In this document: piece after piece, positions 16,832-25,675 of the stretch
How the letters are laid out: every line of letters begins with the position of its first letter
Numbering within the stretch: the stretch's first letter is position 1
Assembly (NCBI RefSeq): GCF_031453555.1
Contig: NZ_JAVIZM010000001.1
Location: 1,371,001-1,435,000 of the forward strand
Source of the DNA: Bacillus sp. SLBN-46
Lineage (GTDB): Bacteria > Bacillota > Bacilli > Bacillales > Cytobacillaceae
Length of the DNA stretch: 64,000 nt
Reading direction: 5' to 3'
Notes under the pieces: generated by a model
The model's database searches: none
Told to the model about the DNA's origin: nothing
Seen by the model: the letters and a program-made list of their open reading frames with translations, nothing else
Translations under genes and position numbers: made by a program

Positions 16832-16988
16832 TGATAATCATTTTCAATGACATCTTTATCATAAAATGAACAAATGGAGGATGTCAACGATTTAATTGAA
16901 AATGATTTTCAAAATCATTTACGATTTTGTGAACAAACTTTAAAAGGTAAATGAAAATGATTTTCATAGTCATTGACAATCATTATCA
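16832..16988. promoter_or_regulatory. Four Fur boxes between the divergent siderophore genes
   Basis: Matches to the 7-1-7 Fur consensus: TGATAATCATTTTCA (16832-16846), TGAAAATGATTTTCA (16897-16911), the same perfect palindrome again (16952-16966), and TGACAATCATTATCA (16974-16988). The last overlaps a -35-like TTGACA (16973-16978) with TAGACT 18 bases on, so Fur binding would block the plus-strand operon promoter. The first lies near the minus-strand start. Confidence 0.88.
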
Positions 16989-17046
16989 TTTAGAGATAGA
17001 CTTAAATTAATTACTACTATAAACATGTTAGAAGGGTTTCAATCAC

Positions 17047-18051
17047 ATGCTGTTAAAAAGTACACCATTAAAATGGATGGGACTAATCACTGCTTTTTTG
17101 CTAATGCTGTTATTAATGTGTGCCAGTGTCATCTATGGTTATACAGACACCAGCTGGCGGACAGCAATCGAGTCCTATACGAATTATAATGGGTCAAACG
17201 AACATATTATTATTCAAACTGTTAGATTCCCAAGAGCATTAATTGCTTCCGCAGTGGGGGCAAGCCTTGCCATTGCTGGAGTGCTCATGCAAACATTAAC
17301 CAAAAACCCATTGGCATCGCCAGGAATCTTTGGAATTAATGCGGGAGCAGGGTTTGCAGTTGTTGTGGCCATTACTTTATTTTCAGTAACAGATCTCCAA
17401 GCTTTCAACGGTCTCGCCTTCTTGGGTGCAGCTGTAGCCGCTGTCAGTGTATATGCCATCGGTTCCTTTGGCCGTGAAGGCTTGACACCAATGAAGCTTA
17501 CTTTAGCTGGAGCGGCGATGTCGGCCATGTTCTCATCTTTTACACAAGGCTTGCTTGTTGTTGATGAAGCGGCATTGGAGCAGGTATTATTCTGGCTGGC
17601 AGGGTCTGTTCAAGGAAGAAAATTGGAGACCTTGTTTTCCGTCTTACCTTATATTGGGGTTGGCTGGGTAGGTGCCGTGCTTATTTCTGGAAAAATGAAT
17701 ATCTTGTCCATGGGGGAAGATGTGGCTAAAGGGCTTGGGCTAAACACAGGTCTAGTCAAACTAGCTATCGGCGTCATTGTGATCCTACTTGCGGGCGGTT
17801 CGGTGGCAGTCGCGGGTCCGATTGGGTTTGTAGGGATTGTGGTTCCTCATATTACAAGGTCCATTATTGGAATTGATCATCGTTGGGTGATTCCCTTATC
17901 AGGTATTTTAGGAGCCATCCTTTTATTAGCAGCAGATATTGCTGCAAGATATGTCTTAATGCCATCTGAAGTGCCTGCCGGTGTCATGACAGCGGTTATT
18001 GGGACTCCATTCTTTATTTTTATTGCAAGAAGGGGGTTCAACGGACGATGA
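17047..18051 (+). CDS. Iron-siderophore ABC permease 1 (FecCD family)
   Basis: One of the two membrane subunits of the ferric-siderophore importer, 334 residues with about nine to ten spans. FecCD hallmarks are visible: RFPRALIASAVGASLAIAGVLMQTLTKNPLASPGIFGINAGA, the ATPase-contact GLGLNTG, and the VAGPIGFVGIVVPHITR motif. It is first in the operon behind the Fur-controlled promoter and overlaps the next permease by 4 bases (ATGA). It is YfiZ-like by position and partner. Confidence 0.9.
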   Translation: MLLKSTPLKWMGLITAFLLMLLLMCASVIYGYTDTSWRTAIESYTNYNGSNEHIIIQTVRFPRALIASAVGASLAIAGVLMQTLTKNPLASPGIFGINAGAGFAVVVAITLFSVTDLQAFNGLAFLGAAVAAVSVYAIGSFGREGLTPMKLTLAGAAMSAMFSSFTQGLLVVDEAALEQVLFWLAGSVQGRKLETLFSVLPYIGVGWVGAVLISGKMNILSMGEDVAKGLGLNTGLVKLAIGVIVILLAGGSVAVAGPIGFVGIVVPHITRSIIGIDHRWVIPLSGILGAILLLAADIAARYVLMPSEVPAGVMTAVIGTPFFIFIARRGFNGR

Positions 18052-19103
18052 GCAAATATAAAAATTTCCGCTTATTTAATGATAGAATTTCTTTTTTAAT
18101 CGACAAGAAAGCAGCTACCACTTTTATCATTCTGCTGATTGCAGCCTTCATTGTCTTTGTTATTAGTACAGGGACGGGAGAAATGAAAATTAACCCATTC
18201 ACGGTGGTACAAGTATTGTTCGGCGGCGGTCCTGAAATGGAAAAGCTTATTATTACCTCCTTTCGATTACCAAGAATCATTGTAGCCCTGATGGTTGGTA
18301 TTTCATTAGCTGTTGCTGGTGGTATTTTACAAGGGATGATTCGAAATCCGCTGGCATCGCCTGATGTTCTTGGAATTACGGGGGGCGCGGCTGTTGCAGT
18401 GGTTGGGTTTTTAGCCTTTTTTAGCGATAAAAATAATGCCTTAACTGTCAGCATTGCTTGGCTTCCGTTAGCCGCCTTTTTAGGTGCTGGGATTGTTGCC
18501 TTTTTAGTGTACATCCTTGCTTGGAAAAATGGAGTATCACCTATACGTCTTGTTTTAATTGGAATTGGGATTTCCACTTTGATGCAGGCACTAACGACAT
18601 TGATGATGATCATGGGGCCGATTTATCAGGCGAGCCAGGCAAACATATGGATTACGGGTACGGTTTACGGCTCTAACTGGAAAAATGTTGCTACCTTGGT
18701 TCCTTGGACGATTACGTTTCTCTTAATTGCTTTCTTTGCAGCGAGAACCATTAATATTCAAGAACTAGGCGATGAAGTGGCAACGGGGTTAGGGGGAAAA
18801 GTTCAAAAACAACGATTTTTATTATTGATGATTAGTACCGCTTTAATTGGTAGCTCGGTAGCTTTTGCTGGAGGAATTGGTTTTGTTGGCTTGATGGCAC
18901 CGCATATGGCAAGGCGGTTAGTAGGCTCTTCATTTGGTGCGCTGCTTCCGGCTTCTGCACTAATTGGTGGCATTCTTGTTATGACAGCCGATTTGATTGG
19001 AAGAACCATGTTTTCACCTATGGAGGTTCCTGCGGGTGTATTTACAGCCGGTATCGGGGCACCGTATTTTATCTACTTACTTTTTAAAACAAGAAATGCA
19101 TAA
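18048..19103 (+). CDS. Iron-siderophore ABC permease 2 (FecCD family)
   Basis: Second membrane subunit of the importer, 351 residues, same fold as its neighbour. It has FRLPRIIVALMVGISLAVAGG, NPLASPDVLGITGGA and the conserved FAGGIGFVGLMAPHMAR segment near residues 277-293. It is translationally coupled to permease 1 and YhfA/FhuG-like. The ATPase gene follows 30 bases later with its own AAGGAGC site. Confidence 0.9.
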   Translation: MSKYKNFRLFNDRISFLIDKKAATTFIILLIAAFIVFVISTGTGEMKINPFTVVQVLFGGGPEMEKLIITSFRLPRIIVALMVGISLAVAGGILQGMIRNPLASPDVLGITGGAAVAVVGFLAFFSDKNNALTVSIAWLPLAAFLGAGIVAFLVYILAWKNGVSPIRLVLIGIGISTLMQALTTLMMIMGPIYQASQANIWITGTVYGSNWKNVATLVPWTITFLLIAFFAARTINIQELGDEVATGLGGKVQKQRFLLLMISTALIGSSVAFAGGIGFVGLMAPHMARRLVGSSFGALLPASALIGGILVMTADLIGRTMFSPMEVPAGVFTAGIGAPYFIYLLFKTRNA

Positions 19104-19133
19104 TGGAAGACAAACGTTAACGAAGGAGCTGGC

Positions 19134-19958
19134 ATGAGAATGAATGCGATTGAAACGAAGAATTTATCACTTTCATATGGAGAGACCCTCATTATTAATG
19201 AGTTGGATTTGAAAATTCCAAAGGGTGAGATCACCGTTTTTATTGGAGCAAACGGATGCGGGAAATCCACTCTTCTTCGTTCGATCGCCCGTCTCTTGAA
19301 GCCAACTTCTGGCGGAGTGTTGCTCGAAGGAAAAGCCATCGCAAAGCTTTCAACAAAGGAAATCGCCAAAAAGATGGCTATTTTACCGCAGTCCCCTTCA
19401 GCTCCAGAAGGGCTAACCGTACTTCAACTCGTTAAACAGGGGCGCTACCCTCATCAATCCTGGTTAAAACAATGGTCGGAGGAAGATGAAAAAAAGGTCA
19501 ATGAAGCCTTAAAGGCAACCCGTTTAGAGGAGTTAAAAGAAAGAACAGTAGACTCACTTTCAGGCGGACAAAGACAGCGTGCCTGGATTGCCATGACCTT
19601 AGCTCAGGATACAGATGTCATTCTTTTAGACGAACCAACCACTTACTTGGATATGACACATCAAATCGAAATTCTCGATTTACTGTTTGAATTAAATGAA
19701 AAGAAAAAGCGGACCGTTGTGATGGTACTTCATGACCTTAACCTTGCCTGCCGTTATGCTCATAACGTGGTAGCTATTAAGGATAAAAAGGTGTATGCCC
19801 AGGGAAAGCCTGAGCATGTTATTAATTGTGGTCTTGTGAAAAATGTGTTTGGTATGGACTGTGAGGTCACGATGGATCCTTTATTCGGAACACCATTGTG
19901 CATTCCTTATGGCAGGGGAAGATGTATTATCGATAAGGCGGTGGCGATGAATGGATAA
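19134..19958 (+). CDS. yusV: Iron-siderophore ABC transporter ATPase (YusV/FecE-like)
   Basis: Cytoplasmic ATPase of 274 residues. Walker A is GANGCGKST near residues 36-44, the Q-loop ILPQSP, the signature LSGGQRQRAW, Walker B VILLDEPTTYLD and the switch histidine in VLHDLN. Its position before a YusU homologue, as in the B. subtilis yusV-yusU pair, suggests the YusV-type ATPase that can serve several siderophore systems. Its last 8 bases overlap the FhuF-like reductase gene, so uptake and iron release are coupled. Confidence 0.88.
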   Translation: MRMNAIETKNLSLSYGETLIINELDLKIPKGEITVFIGANGCGKSTLLRSIARLLKPTSGGVLLEGKAIAKLSTKEIAKKMAILPQSPSAPEGLTVLQLVKQGRYPHQSWLKQWSEEDEKKVNEALKATRLEELKERTVDSLSGGQRQRAWIAMTLAQDTDVILLDEPTTYLDMTHQIEILDLLFELNEKKKRTVVMVLHDLNLACRYAHNVVAIKDKKVYAQGKPEHVINCGLVKNVFGMDCEVTMDPLFGTPLCIPYGRGRCIIDKAVAMNG

Positions 19959-20745
19959 AGAGCTGACAGAAACTGAACTTCTTGTTTTGGAGAAATACAG
20001 GCTGGGCGGTAAAAGTGCAGATTATTTTCCTATTGCCTCTCTGCTTGATGAGTCATTCCTTAAAGACTTTCTTGAAAAGTTAGCTCTGACCATTGGTGCA
20101 CCTTCCACAAAGGTTGCCGCATCCATTTTTATCAAAAGATATGCTTTTTTAGCGGTAACTGCCCTTTATAGTATGAGTGTTTGGAATAAAAAGTTGAATG
20201 TATCAATAGATAATGTATCAATGGAGTCTCCTAATCAGGGGATACCCTGGCTCCCGTCTTTTTCGTTGAAGGAGATGACTGCACAGGATTGGAATGGAGA
20301 GGGTCGCGCTCTATGGCGTGATAGTGTGTTGAAGGACCTTTTCGCCAACAACATTTATCCAATCATTATGACATTAGAAAAAGCTTTCGGTATATCTAAG
20401 TTGATTCTGTGGGAAAATATCGCTGTTTACTTGTTTTGGCTCTATGAAAAAGAATTGAAAGACAACGAGAATAGTAATGTAACAGACGACTTCCGTTATT
20501 TGTTACTAGAAGCAGAAGGTTCTTTATTCGGCCAATATAACTTAAATCCCCTGCAACGCTATTATGCTGAAAAGACGTATGTAGAAGAAATGGATGAAGA
20601 GATTCGTCTACGAAAAACGTGCTGTTACTCTTATCAGCTGCCAGCAGGAAAACGCTGTAAGGTATGCCCATGTACGCATGTAACTAAGGATGGAAGGTGT
20701 CATGATGGAGAAAGTATTTGTTCAGCAGTTCGAAGCTTTGCTTGA
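19951..20745 (+). CDS. FhuF-like ferric-siderophore reductase
   Basis: Cytoplasmic [2Fe-2S] protein, 264 residues, predicted to reduce ferric siderophores after uptake so that iron is released. The C-terminal cluster motif of FhuF proteins is complete: C224-C225, ten residues, C236, two residues, C239. The N-terminal part is helical and only weakly recognisable, as usual for this family. It overlaps the ATPase gene by 8 bases and its own 3' end is overlapped by yusU. Its placement behind the importer operon and Fur boxes strongly supports the iron-release role. Confidence 0.8.
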   Translation: MDKELTETELLVLEKYRLGGKSADYFPIASLLDESFLKDFLEKLALTIGAPSTKVAASIFIKRYAFLAVTALYSMSVWNKKLNVSIDNVSMESPNQGIPWLPSFSLKEMTAQDWNGEGRALWRDSVLKDLFANNIYPIIMTLEKAFGISKLILWENIAVYLFWLYEKELKDNENSNVTDDFRYLLLEAEGSLFGQYNLNPLQRYYAEKTYVEEMDEEIRLRKTCCYSYQLPAGKRCKVCPCTHVTKDGRCHDGESICSAVRSFA

Positions 20746-20953
20746 GAAGTACAGCGAGCTTTTGGTGGGAGAATCCAATGAGGAGACAAAGGAAAAGGTG
20801 AAGGCGTGGGCCTTGTATACGCATATTGCGAAGTCCATGCCTGCTTTAGCTAAGCATTGGAATGAACTCTACCCCGATGGGAAAGAAGAAATAAAACAGA
20901 TTGTTGGCGAAATTAAGCAGATGAACGAAAAGCATCGGAAATCAGCTCAATAA
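20705..20953 (+). CDS. yusU: YusU-like protein (DUF2573)
   Basis: Small cytoplasmic helical protein of 82 residues, function unknown, matching my recollection of B. subtilis YusU (DUF2573), which sits next to yusV. I chose the ATG at 20705, 5 bases after GGAAGGTG; ATG codons at 20702 and 20690 in the same frame are alternatives. It overlaps the end of the FhuF-like gene by 41 bases in another frame, which makes coupled translation likely. A terminator follows. Confidence 0.75.
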   Translation: MEKVFVQQFEALLEKYSELLVGESNEETKEKVKAWALYTHIAKSMPALAKHWNELYPDGKEEIKQIVGEIKQMNEKHRKSAQ

Positions 20954-20960
20954 GTACATA

Positions 20961-20993
20961 AAAAAACCCGGAGGCGACGCCTTCGGGTTTTTG
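20961..20993 (+). terminator. Terminator of the siderophore operon
   Basis: AAAAACCCG(g)AGGC / GCCT(t)CGGGTTTTT hairpin with T-run, right after yusU and before the convergent coat genes. Confidence 0.82.
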
Positions 20994-20994
20994 C

Positions 20995-21345
20995 TTATTG
21001 CATTGTAGTATTGCCGCCGCCATGCTGTGGCAGTTGGTTGGTATAGCCTTGGAATTGCTGATACGATTGTTGGAGCTTTTGTTGGTCAGCAGCTTCAATG
21101 GCGTACCAGCCTTTTCTAAACATAAGGTCGTAAAGGTCGCGCTGACATTGTTGTGTTTCAGTAAAAATCTGCATAACATCCTGATACAAGCCTTCGTGGC
21201 TAGCTTCATGCAGTGCCATAGTGTAGGCCGTAGTCATGTATTTTTCCGTAGACAAGATATCATTAATAAAATCACGATCATTCATTTGTGGGGTCTTCGG
21301 CACCTGTGATTCAGGGTTTTGGATTTTTTGCTGGTTTTGGTTCAT
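20995..21345 (-). CDS. CotF-like spore coat protein
   Basis: Small Gln-rich protein of 116 residues. A disordered N-terminus is followed by a ferritin-like helical segment (NDRDFINDILSTEKYMTTAYTMALHEASHEGL ... FRKGWY) typical of CotF-family coat proteins, and a Gln/Gly-rich tail. It is last of three minus-strand spore genes spaced by 30 and 16 bases. Known for the family: CotF-like proteins are made in the mother cell. I saw no convincing sporulation sigma promoter. Confidence 0.8.
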   Translation of the reverse strand: MNQNQQKIQNPESQVPKTPQMNDRDFINDILSTEKYMTTAYTMALHEASHEGLYQDVMQIFTETQQCQRDLYDLMFRKGWYAIEAADQQKLQQSYQQFQGYTNQLPQHGGGNTTMQ

Positions 21346-21361
21346 CAGTCTGTCCTCCTTC

Positions 21362-21640
21362 TTACTGCATGTTGTTAAGTGGTTGTTGCTGGCCTGAATG
21401 CATGCCTAGGTGGCCTAAAAGCTGTTGGTAGTGACGCTCATGCATTTGGCAAACCTTTTCTGCTTCCGCTTTAATCTCAGGGTCTTGGCACTGTCCGGCA
21501 AAGAAGTGTGCTTTCTTCGCAGAGAGTAAATTCCATGACATCATATCCGTTAAATAAAGAGCATCCTTCGTCGATACTACACCTGGAGGTTGTTGCATGG
21601 TCGCTTGTTGATTTTGCATGTTCATATTTTGTTGCTGCAT
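21362..21640 (-). CDS. Small spore coat protein (YusN-like)
   Basis: Met/Gln-rich protein of 92 residues. The N-terminal 20 residues are almost all M, Q and N. The core (KDALYLTDMMSWNLLSAKKAHFFAGQCQDPEIKA ... HERHYQQLLGHL) resembles the helical coat-protein family that includes B. subtilis YusN, a gene found in the same neighbourhood. It lies between the YuzL-like and CotF-like genes on one strand. Minus-strand AGGAGGA precedes the ATG. Confidence 0.75.
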   Translation of the reverse strand: MQQQNMNMQNQQATMQQPPGVVSTKDALYLTDMMSWNLLSAKKAHFFAGQCQDPEIKAEAEKVCQMHERHYQQLLGHLGMHSGQQQPLNNMQ

Positions 21641-21670
21641 AGAGAATCCTCCTATTTCTTTGGATTTTAA

Positions 21671-21802
21671 TTACCTTTTGAACTGATTATTCTGGCTGTT
21701 TTTTTTGTCTAGGTGGGCTTCTTCATTTCCTGGCCCGCCATTCCCCTTGACACTAGCTGCACTAACTCCAGCTTTGGAAGGGTTCTTTTTCATTTTCGCC
21801 AT
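21671..21802 (-). CDS. yuzL: YuzL-like small protein
   Basis: Small gene of 43 codons. The product begins MAKMKKNPSKAGVSAASVKG and ends in a charged, Asn/Gln-rich tail, matching my memory of the YuzL family, small proteins of spore formers encoded near fadN/yusN in B. subtilis. GAGGTGAT lies 5 bases before the ATG on the minus strand. It is first of the three spore genes. Confidence 0.75.
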   Translation of the reverse strand: MAKMKKNPSKAGVSAASVKGNGGPGNEEAHLDKKNSQNNQFKR

Positions 21803-21970
21803 CTTTATCACCTCAAGAATAGGATGCCCAGTGCTTAGAAATTATGTAAGTGGAGACAAATGTTCAAAAAAATTTCAAATTTCCGCTATTATTGATTGCA
21901 CAAATTTTCGAAATATTTTATTATAAATAATAACAAAGCTCATTCAGAAATATTTTTTTTGACTAAAAAA

Positions 21971-21988
21971 TGAATGAGTGTTCATTCA
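21971..21988. promoter_or_regulatory. FadR operator before fadN
   Basis: TGAATGAGTGTTCATTCA, perfect 7-bp arms with a 4-bp centre, matching the TetR-family FadR (YsiA) site that controls fatty-acid degradation genes in Bacilli. It lies 22 bases before the fadN start. FadR releases DNA on binding long-chain acyl-CoA (established knowledge). Confidence 0.85.
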
Positions 21989-22010
21989 AAGTTTGAAGGG
22001 GGAGACAGTG

Positions 22011-24395
22011 TTGAACCAATTAATTAAGAAAGCAGCTGTCCTAGGATCAGGAGTAATGGGCTCAGGGATTGCAGCACATCTAGCGAATATCGGAATTCCT
22101 ACACTATTATTGGATATCGTGCCACGTGAATTAACAAAAGAGGAAGAAGCTAAAGGACTTACATTACAAAATAAACAAGTTCGCAACCGAATCAGTGCGA
22201 CCGCTATTCAAAAGCTACTAAAGCAAAAGCCGGCTCCACTGACCTCCAAGAAAAATCTTGCTCTCATTGAAGCAGGAAACCTTGAAGACGATTTAGTGAA
22301 ATTGAAAGATGTCGACTGGGTCATAGAGGTAGTCGTTGAAAATTTAAAGGTTAAACAGCAGGTTTTTGAAAAAGTGGAACAATTCCGTAAACCTGGAAGT
22401 ATCATTAGTTCGAATACATCAGGTATCTCTGTCGAGGCGATGGTTGAAGGCCGCTCAGAAGATTTCCAAAAGCATTTCTTAGGAACACATTTCTTTAATC
22501 CACCTCGTTATTTAAAGTTACTCGAAGTTATTCCAACTCAGTACACGGATCCAGCAATTCTTTCCTTTATGAAAACTTTTGGTGAGGATGTACTTGGAAA
22601 AGGCGTGGTAGTGGCAAAGGATACGCCTAACTTTATTGCAAACCGCATTGGTACGTACGGTCTTCTAGTTACGGTTCAAGAAATGTTGAAAGGCGGCTTA
22701 AGTGTTGGAGAAGTTGATTCCATCACAGGTCCGCTGATTGGTCGTGCGAAGAGTGCAACATTCCGTACCTTGGATGTAGTTGGATTAGATACCTTCTATC
22801 ATGTTGCTAACAACGTCTATGAGAAAGTGGATGGCCATGAGAAAGAAGTGTTTGAAATTCCTGCTTTTCTTAAAGCGATGGTGGAAAAAGGTTGGCTGGG
22901 CAGCAAGTCCGGACAAGGATTTTTCCTGAAAAAAGGAAAAGAAATTCTTGAACTTGATCCAAGCACATTGGAATATGGCCCGCGTAAAAAGTTGACAACT
23001 CCATCTGTTGAATTGGCTAAACAGGAAAAAGGCTCAGGGAATAAATTGAAAGCGCTTGTTTACGCCAATGATAAGGCGGGGCAATTTTTATGGAATACGA
23101 CCAAGCAATCGCTTGTTTACTCAGCGAAGCTATTAGGTGAAATTGCCGATGATATCGTAGCCATTGACCGTGCTATGAAATGGGGCTTTGGCTGGGATAA
23201 AGGACCGTTTGAGACATGGGATGCGATTGGTGTTGAAAAATCGGTTCAAAAGATGCAGGAAGAAGGAATGGAAGTACCTGCTTGGGTGACGGAAATGCTT
23301 GAAAAAGGCTTTACCTCCTTCTATATCGAGGAAAACGGTGAATCCTTCTTCTATCATAACGGTCAATATCGTTTAGTAGAATTTAATCCGAAGGTAATTG
23401 ACCTTAAAAAGATTAAAAACCAAAAAGGTGTCATAAAGAAGAACAGTGGCGCGAGTCTAATTGACATTGGCGACGGTGTGGCACTCCTTGAGTTCCATTC
23501 ACCGAATAATGCCATTGGTCTTGATATCGTTCAAATGATCAACTTTGCTGTGGATGAGGTGGAGAAGAATTATAGGGGCCTTGTCATAGGTAATCAAGGA
23601 AAGAACTTCTGTGTCGGTGCGAACCTCGCCATGATGCTGATGGAAGCACAGGATGACAATATCTATGAGCTTGATTTAGTGGTTCGTCATCTCCATAGCG
23701 CATTACTAAAAGTGAAATACAGCTCGAAGCCAGTGGTGGCAGCACCATTTGGTATGACACTTGGCGGCGGTGCAGAGGTTTGTCTGCCAACGGCACATAT
23801 TCAAGCATCATCAGAAACCTATATGGGGCTTGTTGAAGTCGGTGTCGGCTTGCTTCCAGGCGGTGGCGGTAATAAAGAGCTTTACATTAAGCACTTAGAA
23901 AATCTTCCAAGCGGTGTTCCGTTTGATTTGCAAAACGTCGCTAACAAAGTGTTTGAAACGATTGCAATGGCTAAAGTATCTACATCTGCTGAAGAGACGC
24001 GCGAAACGAATTTCTTAGATGGATCTGATGGTATTAGCTTTAATGGCGATCACCTATTGTATGATGCAAAGCAAGCTGTTCTTGCCTTACATGAGCAAGG
24101 CTATAAGCCAAGAGTACGTAAAAAGGTTCCGGTAGTCGGTGAAACCGGTTATGCAACTCTTTTACTGGGTGCAGAAGCGATGCGCCTATCTGGCTATATC
24201 TCCGAGCATGATTTGAAAATTGCTAAGAAAGTTGCCTATGTAATCGCAGGTGGGAGAGTGCCATTTGGAACAGAAGTAGATGAGCAATACCTATTAGATT
24301 TAGAAAGAGAAGCATTCTTAAGTCTAATCGCAGAGCCAAAATCACAACAACGTATGCAGCACATGCTGGTTAAGGGTAAGCCGTTACGTAACTAA
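22011..24395 (+). CDS. fadN: 3-hydroxyacyl-CoA dehydrogenase / enoyl-CoA hydratase
   Basis: Multifunctional beta-oxidation enzyme of 794 residues that hydrates enoyl-CoA and oxidises 3-hydroxyacyl-CoA with NAD. The N-terminal Rossmann motif GSGVMGSG is at residues 12-19. The dehydrogenase C-domains follow (about 190-430, with PNFIANRIG), then the crotonase domain (about 475-700) with the oxyanion and Gly-rich segments GMTLGGGAEVCLP and GLLPGGGG. The length matches B. subtilis FadN. The TTG at 22011 has AAGGGGGAG 6 bases upstream; earlier in-frame ATG lies inside the FadR site. First gene of fadNAE. Confidence 0.93.
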   Translation: MNQLIKKAAVLGSGVMGSGIAAHLANIGIPTLLLDIVPRELTKEEEAKGLTLQNKQVRNRISATAIQKLLKQKPAPLTSKKNLALIEAGNLEDDLVKLKDVDWVIEVVVENLKVKQQVFEKVEQFRKPGSIISSNTSGISVEAMVEGRSEDFQKHFLGTHFFNPPRYLKLLEVIPTQYTDPAILSFMKTFGEDVLGKGVVVAKDTPNFIANRIGTYGLLVTVQEMLKGGLSVGEVDSITGPLIGRAKSATFRTLDVVGLDTFYHVANNVYEKVDGHEKEVFEIPAFLKAMVEKGWLGSKSGQGFFLKKGKEILELDPSTLEYGPRKKLTTPSVELAKQEKGSGNKLKALVYANDKAGQFLWNTTKQSLVYSAKLLGEIADDIVAIDRAMKWGFGWDKGPFETWDAIGVEKSVQKMQEEGMEVPAWVTEMLEKGFTSFYIEENGESFFYHNGQYRLVEFNPKVIDLKKIKNQKGVIKKNSGASLIDIGDGVALLEFHSPNNAIGLDIVQMINFAVDEVEKNYRGLVIGNQGKNFCVGANLAMMLMEAQDDNIYELDLVVRHLHSALLKVKYSSKPVVAAPFGMTLGGGAEVCLPTAHIQASSETYMGLVEVGVGLLPGGGGNKELYIKHLENLPSGVPFDLQNVANKVFETIAMAKVSTSAEETRETNFLDGSDGISFNGDHLLYDAKQAVLALHEQGYKPRVRKKVPVVGETGYATLLLGAEAMRLSGYISEHDLKIAKKVAYVIAGGRVPFGTEVDEQYLLDLEREAFLSLIAEPKSQQRMQHMLVKGKPLRN

Positions 24396-24434
24396 TAATA
24401 TTTTTCTAATTTGATAGAAAGCGAGGGAACTTGC

Positions 24435-25611
24435 ATGAGAGAAGCGGTAATCGTGGCAGGAGCCAGAACCCCGGTAGGTAAGGCAAAGAAAGGAACGCTT
24501 GCCCATGTTCGACCTGATGATTTGGGAGCATTGGTGGTAAAAGAAACATTAAGACGTGCAGGAAACTATGAAGGAAATATTGATGATTTAATCATTGGCT
24601 GTGCCATGCCTGAAGCAGAACAAGGCAATAACATGGCTCGTAATATCGGGGCACTTGCAGGTCTTTCACATACGGTCCCTGCCATCACAATCAATCGCTT
24701 CTGTTCTTCAGGGCTACAAGCGGTTGCCTATGCAGCACAAGGAATTATGACGGGGCAAATTGACACAGCGATCGCAGGTGGAGCCGAATCAATGAGCATG
24801 ATCCCCATGATGGGGCATGTGGTTCGGCCGAATATTAAACTAGCCGAAACGGCACCGCAATATTACATGGGAATGGGCCATACAGCTGAAGAGGTAGCAA
24901 AGAAATATGGCATCAGCCGTGAAGACCAAGATGCTTTTGCGGTAAGAAGTCATCAGAGGGCAGCCAAAGCGATTGCAGAAGGAAAATTTGTCGATGAAAT
25001 CGTACCAGTTGATGTGACCATTCGTACTGTTGGACATGACAATAAACTAGTTGAAAAGAAAATCCAATTTTCACAAGATGAGGGCGTTCGTCCAGATACA
25101 AACTTAGAAACATTAGGTAAACTGCGTCCTGCCTTTTCTGTTACAGGAACTGTAACGGCAGGTAATGCTTCGCAAACAAGTGACGGAGCAGCTGCTTTAA
25201 TGGTCATGGACCGTGAAAAAGCGGAAGCACTTGGTTTGAAGCCACTAGCAAAATTCAGATCGTTTGCAGTTGGAGGCGTGCCACCTGAAATTATGGGTGT
25301 CGGCCCAGTAGTCGCTATTCCAAAAGCAGTGAAGCTAGCTGGATTAGAATTATCTGATATAAACTTGTTTGAATTGAATGAAGCGTTTGCTTCACAGTCG
25401 CTTCAGGTAATTAGAGAATTAGGTCTTAACGAAGAAATATGTGAACGTAAATGGTGGTGCGATTGCCCTTGGACACCCACTAGGATGTACAGGTGCAAAA
25501 CTAACACTCTCACTTATTCATGAATTAAAACGCAGGAACGAGCAATTCGGTGTAGTTACCATGTGCATCGGCGGCGGTATGGGTGCTGCCGGAGTATTTG
25601 AACTTTTGTAA
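24435..25611 (+). pseudogene. fadA: Acetyl-CoA acyltransferase with +1 frameshift
   Basis: Thiolase of beta-oxidation, expected 391 residues. The nucleophile Cys is in NRFCSSGLQA and GGAESMS follows, but near 25437-25440 one extra base moves the frame. After LGLNEEI the frame ends at 25523, while the other frame gives [21 protein letters not shown] ... [15 protein letters not shown] to 25611. The lost part contains the catalytic GHPLG histidine and CIGGG cysteine, so the truncated product cannot be active. Total length 1177 bases is exactly 392 codons plus one base. The start at 24435 has GCGAGGGA upstream. Either a real lesion or a sequencing error. Confidence 0.85.
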
Positions 25612-25675
25612 TCAAGATGGACCAGGGGTAAGCGGGACTTATCCCCTGGCTAATTAAAGATTAGGAGGAATAGAG

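Noticed and set aside
21705..21926. Plus-strand frame opposite the YuzL-like gene
   Set aside because: The minus strand encodes a recognisable small protein with a good ribosome site; the plus frame is low-complexity without one.
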